64,000 bases of DNA from Glutinoglossum americanum (taxonomy: Eukaryota; Ascomycota; Geoglossomycetes; Geoglossales; Geoglossaceae). Position 1 is the first letter of the stretch. Each line of letters opens with the position of its first letter. The translations under genes were made by a program, and so were the position numbers. The stretch lies in NCBI GenBank assembly GCA_020080175.1, contig JAGHQL010000011.1:62001-126000 (forward strand). The letters run 5' to 3'. Positions 12,153 to 24,761 of this stretch are shown one piece after another. The notes under the pieces were generated by a model that saw only the letters and a program-made list of their open reading frames with translations, made no database searches and was not told the origin of the DNA.

Positions 12153-13545
12153 GATGGCGTCCCTGCGGGACTGAGAGACCTTCTAGAGGATCGCCCACCC
12201 CCTCGCGCCCAGCGTGTGCGTAAGCTACGAGCGAGGGAGGGAACGTCTCAGCACCGGCAATATCATAGAAAAATAGCGCTACTCCCTTTCTCTTTTTTCT
12301 CTTTCTCTTCCCTTTTCTTCTCGTCTCGTGGTCGTCGCCGGACAGAGGAGCGCACAGTTCGATGGCGCAGTCTCGCAATGATCCGACAGGGGTCGTGATG
12401 TCAACGTAATATTACTTTCCGCAGGTAAATGCGTGTCGTAGAGTTCGTGAGAATCGGATTGCGCGTTGGCACGTAGAACCTGTGGCGTTGAGAAGTTGTT
12501 GATGAAGTTGAGACGACGCGAGCTGCGAAGTATCCGTACAGGCCAGTTTTGATATCCGCAGCTCAGCGAGACAAAAACTGAACAAGCCTGGCTACCCTAC
12601 TCTCTGGGCGAAGGCGCTAACGCACTTTCCGCTGGGCGTCTTCCCTTTCCGGGGGATTTCCTTAGCGACTTCGGCTTATCCTGGGGACCTGCGCCTGCAG
12701 CTGCGAGCAAACAAAACACGGATGTATCTTTTTCGCTTTACGACGTAGCAAAACAAGCAGCTCCAATATGTGCCTCGTGCCTGGATACGTGCGGCAGTTG
12801 AGTCTCGTCTGTGCCTGTTGACCTGCCGTATTGTCCGCTGTGGATTTGTCACTCGGCATGAGAAGTCAAGCTTCTTCCGTCAACCAGCCTATCCCCGATA
12901 CGGCAACGTCTATAAATAACCTGGTTTGGATCTGGAGTACGTACATGGAGTAGGAGTGCGAGCAGCTCAGCCCCGAGTTCACGTTCTCGCTTGGCCAAGA
13001 CCAGGCCAATGGGAGAAGGCGCCAGTCACTCGAGTCCAGACATGGCTCCACACCCAACTTGTCGCCCAGTGTTTCGCACCCCATTCTCCGACACATGTAT
13101 GGCTGTTGCGGCATACCCTCCCGTATCGCTCGTTGCCATAATATATATCATTAACTACTCTAGGATATAGCAGGTATCTTCCGTCAACCTGTCCAAAAAA
13201 AAACCCCCTCCTAACAAACACGCGCAGCACACCTGCTATGGTGTTTTGCCGGGTCCTTTGAGGGAGAGGAAGAGGGTAAAGTTGAAAAATTAAATAAACG
13301 GAGCACATTTAGGCGCCCTCCGGTGGACCCCTATATGAGCCCACATTGCGAGGCATTAACTTAATAGACTAAAATGTCCACAAAATTCATGCGTGGACTT
13401 GTTCTACGTGGGGTAGAGTAGGGTAGAGCACTCCCAAACCCCACCCACCCCCTTCCGGATCCCGAACACGCCACCCCGAAATATGCTGCCGACCCTGGCT
13501 AAACGATGGAGACATACGCGCATAAAAACAAAATGAAGTAGAGAT
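12153..13545. other. cch1 upstream region
   Basis: About 1.4 kb between the cch1 start codon and the stop of the next minus-strand gene. It should hold the cch1 promoter and leader. It includes a CT-rich tract at about 12285-12330 (plus strand). The open frames seen on either strand have no family signature. Confidence 0.55.
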
Positions 13546-14620
13546 TTATGGAAACACCAGAGCATTGATGACATGTCCCTCCCTCCAGCCCTGAGAGTGC
13601 AGTGTTTCACCCTCCTTCAATCTGACGTTTATCAGATAAAGTTAGCTCTGCCCGAACCATGGCTGAGGTCGCCCGGATGTTCCAACTTACATCTTGCCCA
13701 TATATGCAATCTTCACCTTATTTTTCCCCAAGATCTACTCATGCTCAAAGTCAGCCAACCATGTTCCATGTGCGACAACATCCAGAAAGAATGTGCTCAC
13801 TCCTGCCTCTTCCTGTACTTTTCGTGCTAGAACTCTCACGCTCTGGTCTTTCCCAAGCCCAATCTGCACGTCTGGTCCTCCCCTATCGCTCAGCCTAGCC
13901 TTAACAGTATACATCTCCGCCGCATGAACAACTTTCTTGCCTTTCTCTTCCCGTCGACGCTCTATTTCGTCTTCATCTGTATCCAAATTTTCGTCTTCGT
14001 CATCTTCGTCGTCGGCGATCTTCAGAGACGACATGGTGTTGTCTAGTGTCGCGACAATATTGAGAGGGTCCGAGAGGCACTGCTCAGGGACAGTGTAGTA
14101 ATTTCCAAATTCATCATAGGCCCCCTCTACAAGATCACCGGTAGGTATCGTAATACCGGCGGCGTCCAAAATCGTCTGCGCGGTATCCAGATCTTCCGTC
14201 ATAGCCTCTACGGCCATCCGAATGGCGCTCCAAGTTTCCTGCCTTCCAGTTACCCTAGTGTCAAAATATTCTTCCCTCTCCCTATCTAGCTGTTCTCTCG
14301 TCCATTGCCGCTGCGCCGTCCAAACATGTCGTTTCAGCGGCTGGTTAAAATGCTCACCCAAGCCTAGCGGTCTTCTCGGTTGCGTTGCTATGCCCACTCG
14401 TCCATTCCCCTGGCCGTTACCTTGCTGTCGGTGGTGAGCGGACGCGGGACCAGCACCTATATCTTCTTGTGCGCCGGTGTTGGCAATGGCGCGTGAGCTC
14501 TCGTCATCGCGGGGACCATCGTGGTCGTATGGGCTGGATTGCGAGCGGGCAGACGATAGACAGCAGCCCTACAGTCGCACAGGGACAAGACTTCAGATTA
14601 GCTTGTTCTCCCTTGACCAT
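13546..14620 (-). CDS. UBTD/DC-UbP-like ubiquitin-domain protein, N-myristoylated
   Basis: A 296-aa protein. Exon 1 is only the start codon (14618-14620), followed by intron 14569-14617; exon 2 14568-13801, exon 3 13734-13691, exon 4 13621-13546, all in frame. The joined N-terminus is MGCCLSSARSQSSPYD, a good N-myristoylation (Gly2) plus S-acylation (Cys3, Cys4) signal, suggesting membrane attachment. An N-terminal UBTD domain follows (LKRHVWTAQRQWTREQLDRE, RQETWSAIRMAVEAM), then an acidic linker (DDEDDEDENLDTDEDE) and a C-terminal ubiquitin-like fold (YTVKARLSDRGGPDVQIGL ... KVKIAYMGKMLKEGETLHSQ, ending VINALVF-P). Animal UBTD1/2 proteins bind E2/E3 ubiquitin enzymes; the fungal role is inferred only. 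A branch-point-like GCTAATC lies in intron 1, supporting the isolated ATG exon. Confidence 0.9.
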
Positions 14621-15825
14621 AGGCGCCTTTCACCACTGAAGACATATTGAAAAAGTGGCTTCAATTACACGCCTGGCAGCGTACCAGACGCTTGTAGAGA
14701 ATAACTACTCACCATGGTTCATCCTGCTACAACCAACCCCAACGGCTACCCAAATAAGACTCGCAGCAGGAAGTAGAACAACTATCACAGATAGCAAACC
14801 CAAGGAGAATCCAGAGGCAGTGCCACCTGTATCTGCAAGCCTATGCTGTCTTTTGCCTAGTGCAATGGGAAGCTGAGTTATTAAAGCGAGGAGCAGGAAG
14901 TTTGGTGAAGTGAATTATTCAGGTCAAGGAAGGGCTGATTGGAGGTTAGGCCTCTCTTGGCATGCGAACAGGCCCCTGCGGGGAATCCTCAGGTTCTGAC
15001 GGTGTTGCTTGCGGTGGTTGCGTGTGGATGAGAATAACCCTCATTAGATTTCTCGGTCTAAGCCGACAGGCTACAACGGACGTTAATCTGGCAGGAGTGG
15101 GGGCGACGAAGCAGGCTAGACAAGACACTTTTGACAGTTCGGCGCACATTCGCCGCTATCATCCCATGTAGTCCCGTGTATCTCACATGATTTGAACAAC
15201 CATCCCCCCAGGCGATTTCATTAATGTTATTAACGATGCTTTTCGGCATCTCGTCACGTCACTAAATGTTTCAAATCTATAACAAATAAGCCAGCACATG
15301 CGAATCTCACTAAAAAACGGCAAATGTAAACTGCAGATTACTAGCTACGTAGATGACAAATAATCTTCAATTAGGTTATTAGGTAGGAAGTCCGCCCTAG
15401 TGGCAAGATATCCTGTTGCTATCGATCGGGGTATCAAGAACCAAAGCCACAAATCTCACCGCAGCGACTTCGCGACTGAACACGAGCCGGCTTCGGAAAA
15501 ACAACAATTCGACAGTAAAGGACAATCGTGTGAGTGGTATCAATTTTCAGACGCAACAAATGAGAAAAAGCCTCGTGTTTCAAGCTTGGGAGCGACAACA
15601 CCGCCAGTTTGTGCAACGCAAAATGCTGGGCCAAACAATGATAAAGAGAGACGTGAATCAGAGTATATTGAAAAGCGAGAACCATAATGGCTTGGGCTTC
15701 AGCTCTTCGAGGCAGGAATGAATGGAAGCAGATAATACCAGCATTCACATGTAGCTAATCGAGTCCACACCTTTTTTTATATCATGCCGTTATCGTTGTC
15801 ATTCGTGTCTGAACCCGTTCGGCAC
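14621..15825. other. Intergenic, UBTD-like to meu6
   Basis: About 1.2 kb between two minus-strand genes: promoter of the UBTD-like gene and 3' region of the meu6-like gene. Overlapping frames at 15400-15748 on both strands lack recognisable features, and I see nothing else. Confidence 0.55.
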
Positions 15826-18019
15826 TTAGGCAGCGGCTTGAACCTGTTGAGGTGTCTGGCCGACAGTGATTGCATCTCCAACAACATCGCCAATAGCACC
15901 GTTCACGACATTGGTTTGGCTAGGTTCGGCAGCGGCATGGTTTTCTTCGGGCTTAGATTCCACAGCAGGAGCAGCATCCTTAGACTCTGTAGGGGCTGGT
16001 TCCGAAGCTTCTTCAACCGTAGGAGGGGGTGTGGTTTCCTTCTTAGATTCATCCTTCTTAGGTTCCCGATGTGATTTCCCGCGGAAGAGACCGTGGAACT
16101 TGGGGAGTGATGACGATGGAGAAGACTTTTCCTTGGGCTCGGTTTCAGAATCAGAGGTGACGTCGCCGGGTTTCTTTCCAACCTTGCCAACCAGATCCGT
16201 AAAAAAAGATGATCGTCTCCGTGTCTTGGGCTCAACTGGAGCGGCGGGTTCAGTAGTTTCGGCACTAGTTTCGGCGGCGACAGGCGTCTCGGTCTCAGCG
16301 GCAGGTGTAGTTTCGGCAGCTTCAGCTGGTTCATCCGTCTTGGCAGGTTCGGCTTTAGCAGGTTCGGTTTCTTCCTTCTTCTCCTACAGCAAAGTTAGTA
16401 TAAACTAAACTAGATGAGCAAGTGAAACATACTACATGTTTCTTCAAGAAGCCAAAGAGGGCAGCTCCCTTCTTTGGCGAGGTCGAAGCGATGACAGGTG
16501 GTTCCTCAGCGGGCTCAGCAGGCTTGGCGGGTGCATCAACAGGCTCAGAGGCGGGTGCAGTTTCGGCCTCTTTGACGGGAACAACTGGGGCAGCTTCTTT
16601 CTTTTCCTCAGCAGGGCTGGCAGCTCCCTTCCCTAGGAAAATACCGAGAAGGCTGGCTCTCTTGCTTGGCTTGGGAGTATCCTTGTGATCTGCGGCCGGC
16701 TCGGTAGTCTGTTCGGTGGCCGTAGCTGGTTCCTCTGTCTTGGCAGGCTCTGCGGCAGCTTTCAAAGGTCAGTCCAAACTCTGAGTGATATCTTGTATTT
16801 AACATACTAACTGTCGGCTCAGCAGCCGCGGCCTCCTCTGGCTTGGCATCCTCGCCCTTTGAGGTCTTGTCATCCTCCTTCCCTTCTTTCTTCTCTTCGA
16901 CATCCTCCTTCTTCATAAAGGCGAAAATACTAGCACGCTTCCTGGATACAGAGCGGCTAGGCTTCCTTTCCCCGTCAGAACCAGAAGCATTGTCCTTCTT
17001 CACGCCTTCTGGGGCCTTTTCGGTGCTCTTCTTTGGGGTCGCTTCGGTCTTAGGTGTCGGGGTAACGACTGCAGGTTTGCCTAAATTTAAGTTAGTTAAT
17101 CGGTGCAATAACTTCGTGTGTCAGCAAGCTTGCTTGGCACATGCCATATGCCAAGCCACTCGAGCCCTAGATACTTTTTTTTTCCAGTAATCGGAAAAAC
17201 GAAAGATCCACACTAAGATAGTGTTTCTTGGGCTTCTCAACAACTTCAAATTGCCTTACCTAGTTTCTCGATGTTTTCCTTGTATCCATCACTATTGACG
17301 ATAGATTCAGCCAATTTCTTCGCTTCATCTACCTTCGTCTTCAAAGCTGTAACCCAAGCATCTCTTTCAGGACCAGCATTGGTTCGGAAAGAATGTTTGT
17401 GTCCGTTGAGTTTAATATAAAACTCATAAAGACCATCCGTGAGTACATCAGAGACATCAGCCTAATTGTCGAGGCACGAAGTGTTAGTATGTGAATTTTT
17501 TCGAACATAAAAATGACTTACAAGCTTGATGACGCCAGTAGGCTGTGTTTTACTCTCGGTCTTGGAGAAGTACAAGAGACCTTCCCCAGTCTGAGTAGAC
17601 CAGGCAACAGCAGGATGGGCGATGTCGGGTTTCTCGCCACGGAGGTAGCTCGTCAGGTCTTTTGTTTCGATGGCTTCTTTGCCGAACCAGAAAAATTTCT
17701 CGGAGAAACGGAAACCTCTGCAGAACAATCTCATTAGCGATCGATACTCGCCGAATACAGTAGCTGGCGGCACTTACTTGATCACACCAGGAGCCTTGTA
17801 GCCCATAACTCCTTCAGAGGCTGGCTTCGGAGACTCTGCAGACTCTGCAGCTTCTTCCTTTCCATCGGTCTTTGGTTCTTCCGCCGCGGATGCGGCTGCA
17901 GGTGTCTCTGCGGATGTAATATCTCCAGTAGCAGCAGTTGGCTCTGAAGCGGTAGCTGCCTCAGCAGGAGCAGTGGCTACCGTAGTAGTCTCTTCAGTTG
18001 GCTTTGGAATATCCGACAT
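15826..18019 (-). CDS. meu6: PH-domain protein, Meu6-like
   Basis: A 598-aa protein in six exons: 18019-17778, 17717-17522, 17461-17260, 17080-16808, 16758-16433, 16383-15826; every join keeps frame. The N-terminus (MSDIPKPTEETTTVATAPAE) is an Ala/Thr/Glu-rich disordered stretch. A PH domain spans roughly residues 75-225 (GFRFSEKFFWFGKEAIETKD, ALLYF-type strand, LADVSDVLTDGLYEFYIKLN, and the final amphipathic helix with RDAWVTALKTKVDEAKKLAE). The remaining 370 residues are Glu/Lys/Pro/Ala-rich with four spaced copies of a short basic-hydrophobic motif of the type KRASIFAFMKK, KRASLLGIFLGK, KGAALFGFLKK and RRSSFFTDLVGK. Those motifs are separated by exon boundaries and look like repeated short linear binding sites. 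The family is named after fission yeast meu6 (meiotic expression up-regulated); the biochemical role is unknown. Phosphoinositide binding is inferred from the PH fold. Confidence 0.88.
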
Positions 18020-21004
18020 CTTTGCTGGATGAAGGTAAAGATGAGATACTGTGTTAATAAGTGAGGGTTTACAGTGTTAATAGATGTCGAAATGAGCTTT
18101 CGGCTAGGCTGAAGTAATCTATTACTGAGTGATACGGTGCGCGAAGTGAACACTTTCAGGAAAGATAAATGTAGGGAAGTGGGGGACAGGAGATAGAATA
18201 GTCACTTGAAAGAAGTATGGAGTACACGAAAGTACACGAAGAGATCTCTCTCTGTTCCGCTACGGATGAGAGGGTGGAAGGAAGATAAAGGTGTGAGGCC
18301 AGCAGAAAATAAAGAGGGCAGGAAGGGCTGTAAAAGGGAGATGGCTGGAGCAACCCACGCTACTTTGGTTACTTCCAGTGAATAATGATAGCAGGGGAGC
18401 TTGGACAAATTGGACAGCTTAGCGCAAGCGAGTAATATTAGGTCGGACCAAACAAAGACGCTTGGACGGCCGCCTGAAGTGAACAAGGCCAGCCCATATC
18501 AGATCCACGTCTCACATTATTCGCCCAGCCGCTCAGAGCTCGACTGCCTGTGGCCTGGCCGCTTGGGCTGCTTATCTCGGTGGGCGCATGACAGTTTCAT
18601 CACCTTACTCGGTCTTTCTCTTGCAAGCAGGCCATGTAGTAGCGTATACACACCAACTTTTCGTTTAAAAGCGTTCAGAGCACGTATCGCGCTATGTATT
18701 ACTTCGAGACAACAACCGCCGGTGGACCTGGGTTCTGACGGGGGCGGAGTGGGAAGAGACAGGGCGGCGAGACAAAGCGGCTTCTCTCGCAAATTACGGT
18801 CTGTCTCTTACGGGCAATTTTAATTTGGGGAGTCTCAAGAATCGCCAGCCCACTGCAGTAAATCGTTGCGAGCGAGTCATCGAGTATCCAAGGCAAGATG
18901 GCAGATTAAACTGATCAACACGGTATACGGACAAGGACCAGGCGTCATCCTATGCGACATATGCCCTCATTCGACGCCAAACGACGGTTTTGCTTGGCAA
19001 GGTTGCTCTAGAGCCGAGAGGCTACATACCTATCCAACGAGCACAGGCGCTGGTGATGAATTGATTCCGAACCCTGGCCAGGTAGTGGGGCGTAGAGTTG
19101 TCCTGCCATTCTCTCTACCCATAGCAAGCGTTACGAGAACTCTATCGTGCAGGACGCTTCTCTTCGGAAAACGTGCAAAAAGGGGAGAGGAGACGTCAAA
19201 TCCCGGGAGGCACGTTGGGGGGCTCACCGAGATGAGAGCGGGCTCTGACCTCTGACCTCTGACCTCATCTCTGGTCTGGGGAAGGGCAAGACGTTGTGTC
19301 GCATGCGCAGCTTGCTTACTCGTTTGCACTTGGTTTTTCCCGTCTCCACTTCCTTCCGCCGCCCGGCGGAAAAGAAAAAGGTTACAGACTTAAGTAGTTT
19401 TTTTTCCTTCTTTCCAACAGGGGCACCACCCAACACACACACCAACCGAGGCTTTCCCAAATCACAGGTCGAAATTTGTTTTTATCCTTCCCCTTCCCTC
19501 TACCCACTTTTTTTGCTTTTCCCTCGCCACCAACCCGATAAAACAGCTAGGGCCGCAACGGGTTGGCGCTCTCCAATGCCAATCCGCGTTCGGAATGTCG
19601 ACGGAGCTAGCCTTGGGGGATGGGCGGGTTCTGAAGCGGTCTTTTTCTCGTTGGCTACGGCTGGGGACGTTTGATGTTTCAAGGCCACATGATGCGATGC
19701 CGCACCGGTTCCCTACTTGTGCATTGCATTAGCACACAACTCGCCTCTGGTTTGTTGCACAGAAAACTGGGGCCATCATGGTGGAGCTTGGCCCCACATT
19801 TTTTGCACCCGATGCGTCGATGATCATATGAACCCCGACTCATCATGGCTCACACCACTCCATCTCATGTCTCTCACGAACACTGCCAACTTTTGCCCCC
19901 ATCCTTCAAAAGCATCCTTCACATGCAGGCCAGGATATCCCTAGGCTATCACTACGTAAACCCCCAAAAACGAACGCATCTCTTCGAGCCCCATCTCGGA
20001 TTAGCAAAAAAGCCTAATAAACACACCCGTCTCCAAATGGGCGATAAAAATTTTAAAATTTAATTGTTTGTTTTCGGTTCAAGACGAGGTCTCTCGGCAG
20101 GCCTCCGAATACGAGCATCGGGCTGCCGCTTTTCCGCGGGAACTTGCCCTTTGCCTAAAGTCAGTTATGAGACAGGTGCCTAGCCGAAAGATAGGTCAAA
20201 TGATACCTGTAAGGAGATCCCCTGTGTCTCGGCTTCCGCCTTCTCGCCACAAGGACGCATTCCCAAAAGCGGCGATAGGCTTCTTAGAAAATAAAAATAA
20301 AAACAATTCAAAAGTAAATAAATAAACGGCTTGATTTTCGGTGGAGGCTTCGAGGTATAAAATCCACCGGCTTCCACGCCTCCTTTGACTCAATATTGAC
20401 GACGGCGGTTTTGGGATAAACCTGCCTAACGCTAACATTTTGTATTATTGTCTAACCCGGTTATAAGAATATGGTCGGGCCAGCAGGTAAATATACGTAC
20501 ATGTATATTCTTACAGGAGTATTATAGAAGGGGTATTCTTATAACCAGGTAGAATTGCTAGTGATGAAACTAAGCGGGCCCAAGCTACATATTTTTATAG
20601 CCAGGTTAGACTGTATCATAAAAAACGGAAGAAATACCCGCCTAGTTAGCTCTCTTCTAACGCCCTCATGGTGAGACGATGTTCCTGTAAATACAACCCG
20701 GGCGAACTAACTAACATTATCCGTTTTCGCTGACTATCAACAGTCAGGGTGTATGGCTTCAGAGACACTGAGCTACATGCATCGATAGACATGAGTCAAA
20801 ATTCAAAACTTTTCTGTAAATTTTTTGATCTCTTCATACAAAACCTTTCCCCACCAGCTTTCCATATTTGGGGGAAATTTTAATACCCCCTTACTAGGGA
20901 CCACACGCATAAAAAGGCTGGTGACGCAAGGGAACTTTTAGTTATCATATTCGCCACCCATACAGCGAAATGAGGGGTATATCCTCCTGTTCACCCAGCG
21001 CTTG
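18020..21004. other. Large intergenic region with a small foldback element
   Basis: Almost 3 kb between meu6 and the 3' end of vsb1. It contains the meu6 promoter side (18020-18400), a three-copy 7-bp tandem (CTCTGAC) near 19243-19264, CT/T-rich tracts at 19380-19520, and the inverted-repeat element at 20450-20611, listed separately. Several frames longer than 60 codons overlap on both strands (for example 18401-18896, 19030-19674), but none has a domain, signal peptide or conserved motif that I can support. Confidence 0.5.
20450..20611. mobile_element. Small inverted-repeat (MITE-like) element, 162 bp
   Basis: The left end GTCTAACCCGGTTATAAGAA (20450-20469) is matched by the reverse complement of the right end (GTCTAACCTGGCTATAAAAA, 20592-20611), with three mismatches over 20 positions. 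A third, inverted copy of the same motif lies inside (20534-20553). Between them is an AT-rich centre with a near-palindrome around ATACGTACATGTAT. There is no coding capacity. A clear target-site duplication is not visible, so class and mechanism are uncertain; it could be a non-autonomous DNA transposon or a foldback remnant. Confidence 0.5.
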
Positions 21005-24000
21005 TTAGGACGTACCTGACGACCTCGGGTGGTGAGTGTTTGATTTGGTAATTGTTGGGCGGCTGAGGGAGGAAGTCATGACATACGACGTAATCGCCGA
21101 CATGCGCTCGCTCGTCAGCTTCAACGATATCCTTAAGAGCTCCGACGCAACATCCGGACATTGTTCTTGCAGCTCTCTCCAGCTGCTGTCCTCCATGAGC
21201 CATGCAATGCAGTCACATTCTGCTACGACCGTCGCCGTGCGGTTCGTTTCCGAGAAGAAGGGGAGTTCTCCGCATGTGGTCCCTGCGACTATGCTTTCGT
21301 AATACTTTCCTTGAGGAAGATCATACTCGGCTCTAAGAATGCCTTCCTCTAGTAGGTAAAAACCGTCAGGTCGATCCTAAAGGATTTATCAGTAACGACC
21401 GGCGAGATGAGCATTGCACATGGGACGCACCCCTCGGCGAAATAAGATGGACCCCGAGGGGTATTCTTTCCGTTTGAAAAATGAACAGGCCTTGAACCAG
21501 AAGTCCTCGTTCTTGGCAGTCAGTTCTTGGAACGTCTGTAAGATAAGAGGTAGAGGTTGCTTGAAGCTCTGCCATTTGGGGGCAGGGACGGAGTCACGTC
21601 CAATGAGCGTATCTGCGGCGGCTTTATGTAAAAGGGTTTTCCTTGGCGAGCTGAAGGTGGTATCATGGGTGAAACCTGGAGTATTTTGTTTCGGCACATC
21701 TACATAAGTGAGCCTACACACCGGCTGAGCACGATGGTTTAGAGACGTACCGAGATACTGAGCAGCCGGTTGTGCGTTGCGCTGTGCCAGCGCATCCCTA
21801 TGACTGTAGAAGACCTTCAGAAGCTCGTTTTCGCAGAATTCCAGAGTAGAATTGAGGTCCTCGAAAAATTGAACCTGGTCCTCATCCCCGCCCCAAAGCC
21901 CCACACTGCGAAGGCTCTTTCCAATCTCGCCGTCTTGAGTTACGCCGCACATGATCATCTTGACGTTCTTGACTGCGCATACCCTATTTACCCGTGTGAA
22001 AGCTTCGGCAGCAGAGAAGTCGATCCCAGTCACATGCCATAGGTCAATAATTAGAAATCGCATTGGGCGTTCTCGAAGTGCATCCTCGTCTAGCAAAGCG
22101 CGGATCCTGTTCTCCACGCTAACGATCGTACCAAAGAACATGTAGCCTGCTAGCTTGGTTACGTGGATCTGCTGGCCCGCTTCGCGGAGATATCTTTGGT
22201 GTATTGGATGTCGCCTGACCAGAGACCTTGCCTCTACACCGGAGTATGATGCCCTCACAGCAGATTTTTGCGAGAACTGAACGACAAAAGATACACACGC
22301 CAACAGTATGCCGACGAGAATCCCAATTACGAAATCCCATGCACCCATAGTCACTACAATTGCGATTATCTGTAAATGTAGTTAGCCTAAAGTACCAGAA
22401 GATGTGGTTAAGTCAGCCTACCGTGAGATACTCTAGTCGTTGAAGTTTGCCCCAGGTGTCATATAGAGCCTCTCGTAACAGGTCGATCCCAAGAAGGAAT
22501 ATGAGAGCTCCGACAACCATAATAGGGATGAACCCAATGACGACGGGGCCAACAACCAGGATACCACCCGTGCCAATAGCAAGCATGATACCTGCTACTC
22601 GGCTATCGCCTCCGCTCCGAATGAACAAAAGACTATTTGTGTAAACAAGGTAATTCTTAAGCCTTGGTTAGCAGAGCGAGGTTGCGGGTGTTAGGAGTGT
22701 TAGGAAACTGTACCTGAATGCTCCCGGCGAACCCTGACAGAGCGTTGGACACACCATGTGCAATTAGTTCTCGGTCCACATCAACATTGTCCACGCCGGT
22801 CGAAAACCCTAGTGCTGGAACATTGATAGGTACATGGAGGACGCCAAAAAATGTCAAGGCGAACATGGCAGGCACAGTCGTAGCGAGCGCTTTCCAATCT
22901 ACGGCTTTAAAATCTAGGGCGAGTTAGCCCAATATTGATGATAGAACGAAGTCGTCCTATACCCACCGTACAGTGAATAGAAATGATAGAAAGGAGCGTC
23001 TGCGGAGGGCATTTCGAAGACCCAGCCTGTCCGTCTCAGCTCATCCAACTTTAGGTTCGGGATAGCGGCGACGAAGAAGTAGAATACGGCAGGAATTACC
23101 AAGAAATAACATGGTACAAAGAGCGTATTTGTAACCCATTTTTGACAAACCATTAACAGGATTGCAAGAAATAAGGGGACGGTCCAGAGGAAAACAGTAT
23201 CAAATTGAAAAAGTTTCTGAAGAGTCGGAATATTATATTCCAGGTTTCCGTCCAGTCTTGCGGACACTTCTAGTCCAGTAGCGACAAGAAACCAACCTAC
23301 GCCACCGATACAACCCACCAGAATGTGGCGAGGAAAGAAGCCAATAAGAGAGCCAAGTCTACACGCTCCCATACCGAAGAACACTAAGCCGGTAACTACT
23401 GAGCTGATCGAGTAGGAGAGAATTGTTGTTGCTATGACAGACTTTGGATTATCCTCTCCAACCTGTGTAAGAATAGTAAAGGCCATCTTGTGAAAGAATG
23501 GAACAACTTCAATCTAGGTTTGCTCAGCATCATGCTCCAGTGTACTCGGGGGCATAACAAACCATCTCTGAGCCTATCCCACCTTTAAAGACGCTGCCGC
23601 CACAGGAGAAAACCAACTGGGAGACAATACAACTGACATAGAACATGGATATTCCGTCAGGACCCAGGCTTGCGAAGATTGGTTGCCCGAGAGGGAAGAG
23701 AATCATTCCTAGAGGATGTTAGCAGTCATGTTGGGGAAACGTGGGGAGGTATTACTCGCCGTAAGAGAGCGCATCCAAGATATTGAGTAGCAGTCCTAAT
23801 ATCACAGAGGGAACGTAGCTGACGGGCTCCATAATGCCTTTCCGCCAGATTGCTTTCCTGTCCCAACTCTTTGGGTTGATTGCCCTTCGTACCGCAGCCA
23901 TTCCCTTGTCCTTCGGCCATGCCAAGGCCTTATGAGCCTTAGGCCATGATCCGTCTAGCAGAGGGCCCTGGCTTTCAAGATCGCGGTTGCTGATGCGATG

Positions 24001-24761
24001 TGTTTGTTCTGTGTGAGCGACTGTGCCTTTATAGAGTAATGCGGTTTGTTCATCCGCTGGCGGTGAGACTCTCCGGTCCCCATTTACATTAGAAGTCCGG
24101 CCACGACGGACCTCGTCTCTGTAAACCTTTCGGGCGCATTCAATTTCTCCGTTTGGGGGTGAGTTCCGTAGTAGCTTGGTTAGCGTAGACGTTCTATGTG
24201 GTTTGCTGGAGGCACCGGGTGGGGTTTCCGGAGATGATGGTTCCGATTCTTCGCGAATTATCTCTTGCAGGTTTGATATTTCGGCGTTTTCAGAGCCAAA
24301 ACCAGTGGCTCCATGGGGGAGCAGCGGGGCCTCATGTCGTGGAGGGCTGCTTACATACGGCCTAACTTCTGACAACGCAAATGCAGCCAATTCGGCTGTC
24401 TGCTCGCGAACTCCTTGGGACGAATATTGTGCGGTGTCTGCATTCCCTAGAGGCAATTAGCTTCAGTTTTCGAACGAACAACCCCGAGGTAAGGAGGATT
24501 GAGGTCATTGATACCTGGCGAACCATAGTGAGAGTGATGGAAGTAAGATCGAGGTGGCTGCTTCTGTGGTCCAGAGGAAGACATCGCGCCTGCAGATGGG
24601 GACGGTACACGTGGGCTTCCTTGCACTGACTCGTCCAACGGGGTTCTGTTTCCCTCGGTTGCATCGTCAGCCGTATCGTCACCAAACTGCAATCGGTGTT
24701 TATGCGAGAGGCGCGATCCCTGAGAACGGCTCCTCTGGCTCCCAAAGAAAGAACCGGACAT
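21005..24761 (-). CDS. vsb1: SLC26/SulP vacuolar transporter with STAS and cNMP-like domains (Vsb1 family)
   Basis: About 1,100 aa in roughly nine exons; ATG at 24761 ([20 protein letters not shown]), stop at 21005. A 300-aa hydrophilic N-terminus precedes the SulP membrane core, which starts at [20 protein letters not shown] and continues through [39 protein letters not shown]-type helices and [21 protein letters not shown] domain follows ([20 protein letters not shown]), then a cyclic-nucleotide-binding-like fold ([38 protein letters not shown]). This order matches budding yeast YGR125W/Vsb1, implicated in vacuolar storage of basic amino acids; the substrate here is inferred. One intron (23709-23759) must use a GC donor to keep the conserved ALSYGMILF segment. 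The join after the first exon (about 24447-24456) is the least certain, and a further small 3' exon cannot be excluded. Confidence 0.88.

Noticed and set aside
18401-19674. Several 60-140 codon frames between meu6 and vsb1
   Set aside because: They overlap on opposite strands, are low-complexity and show no family motif.
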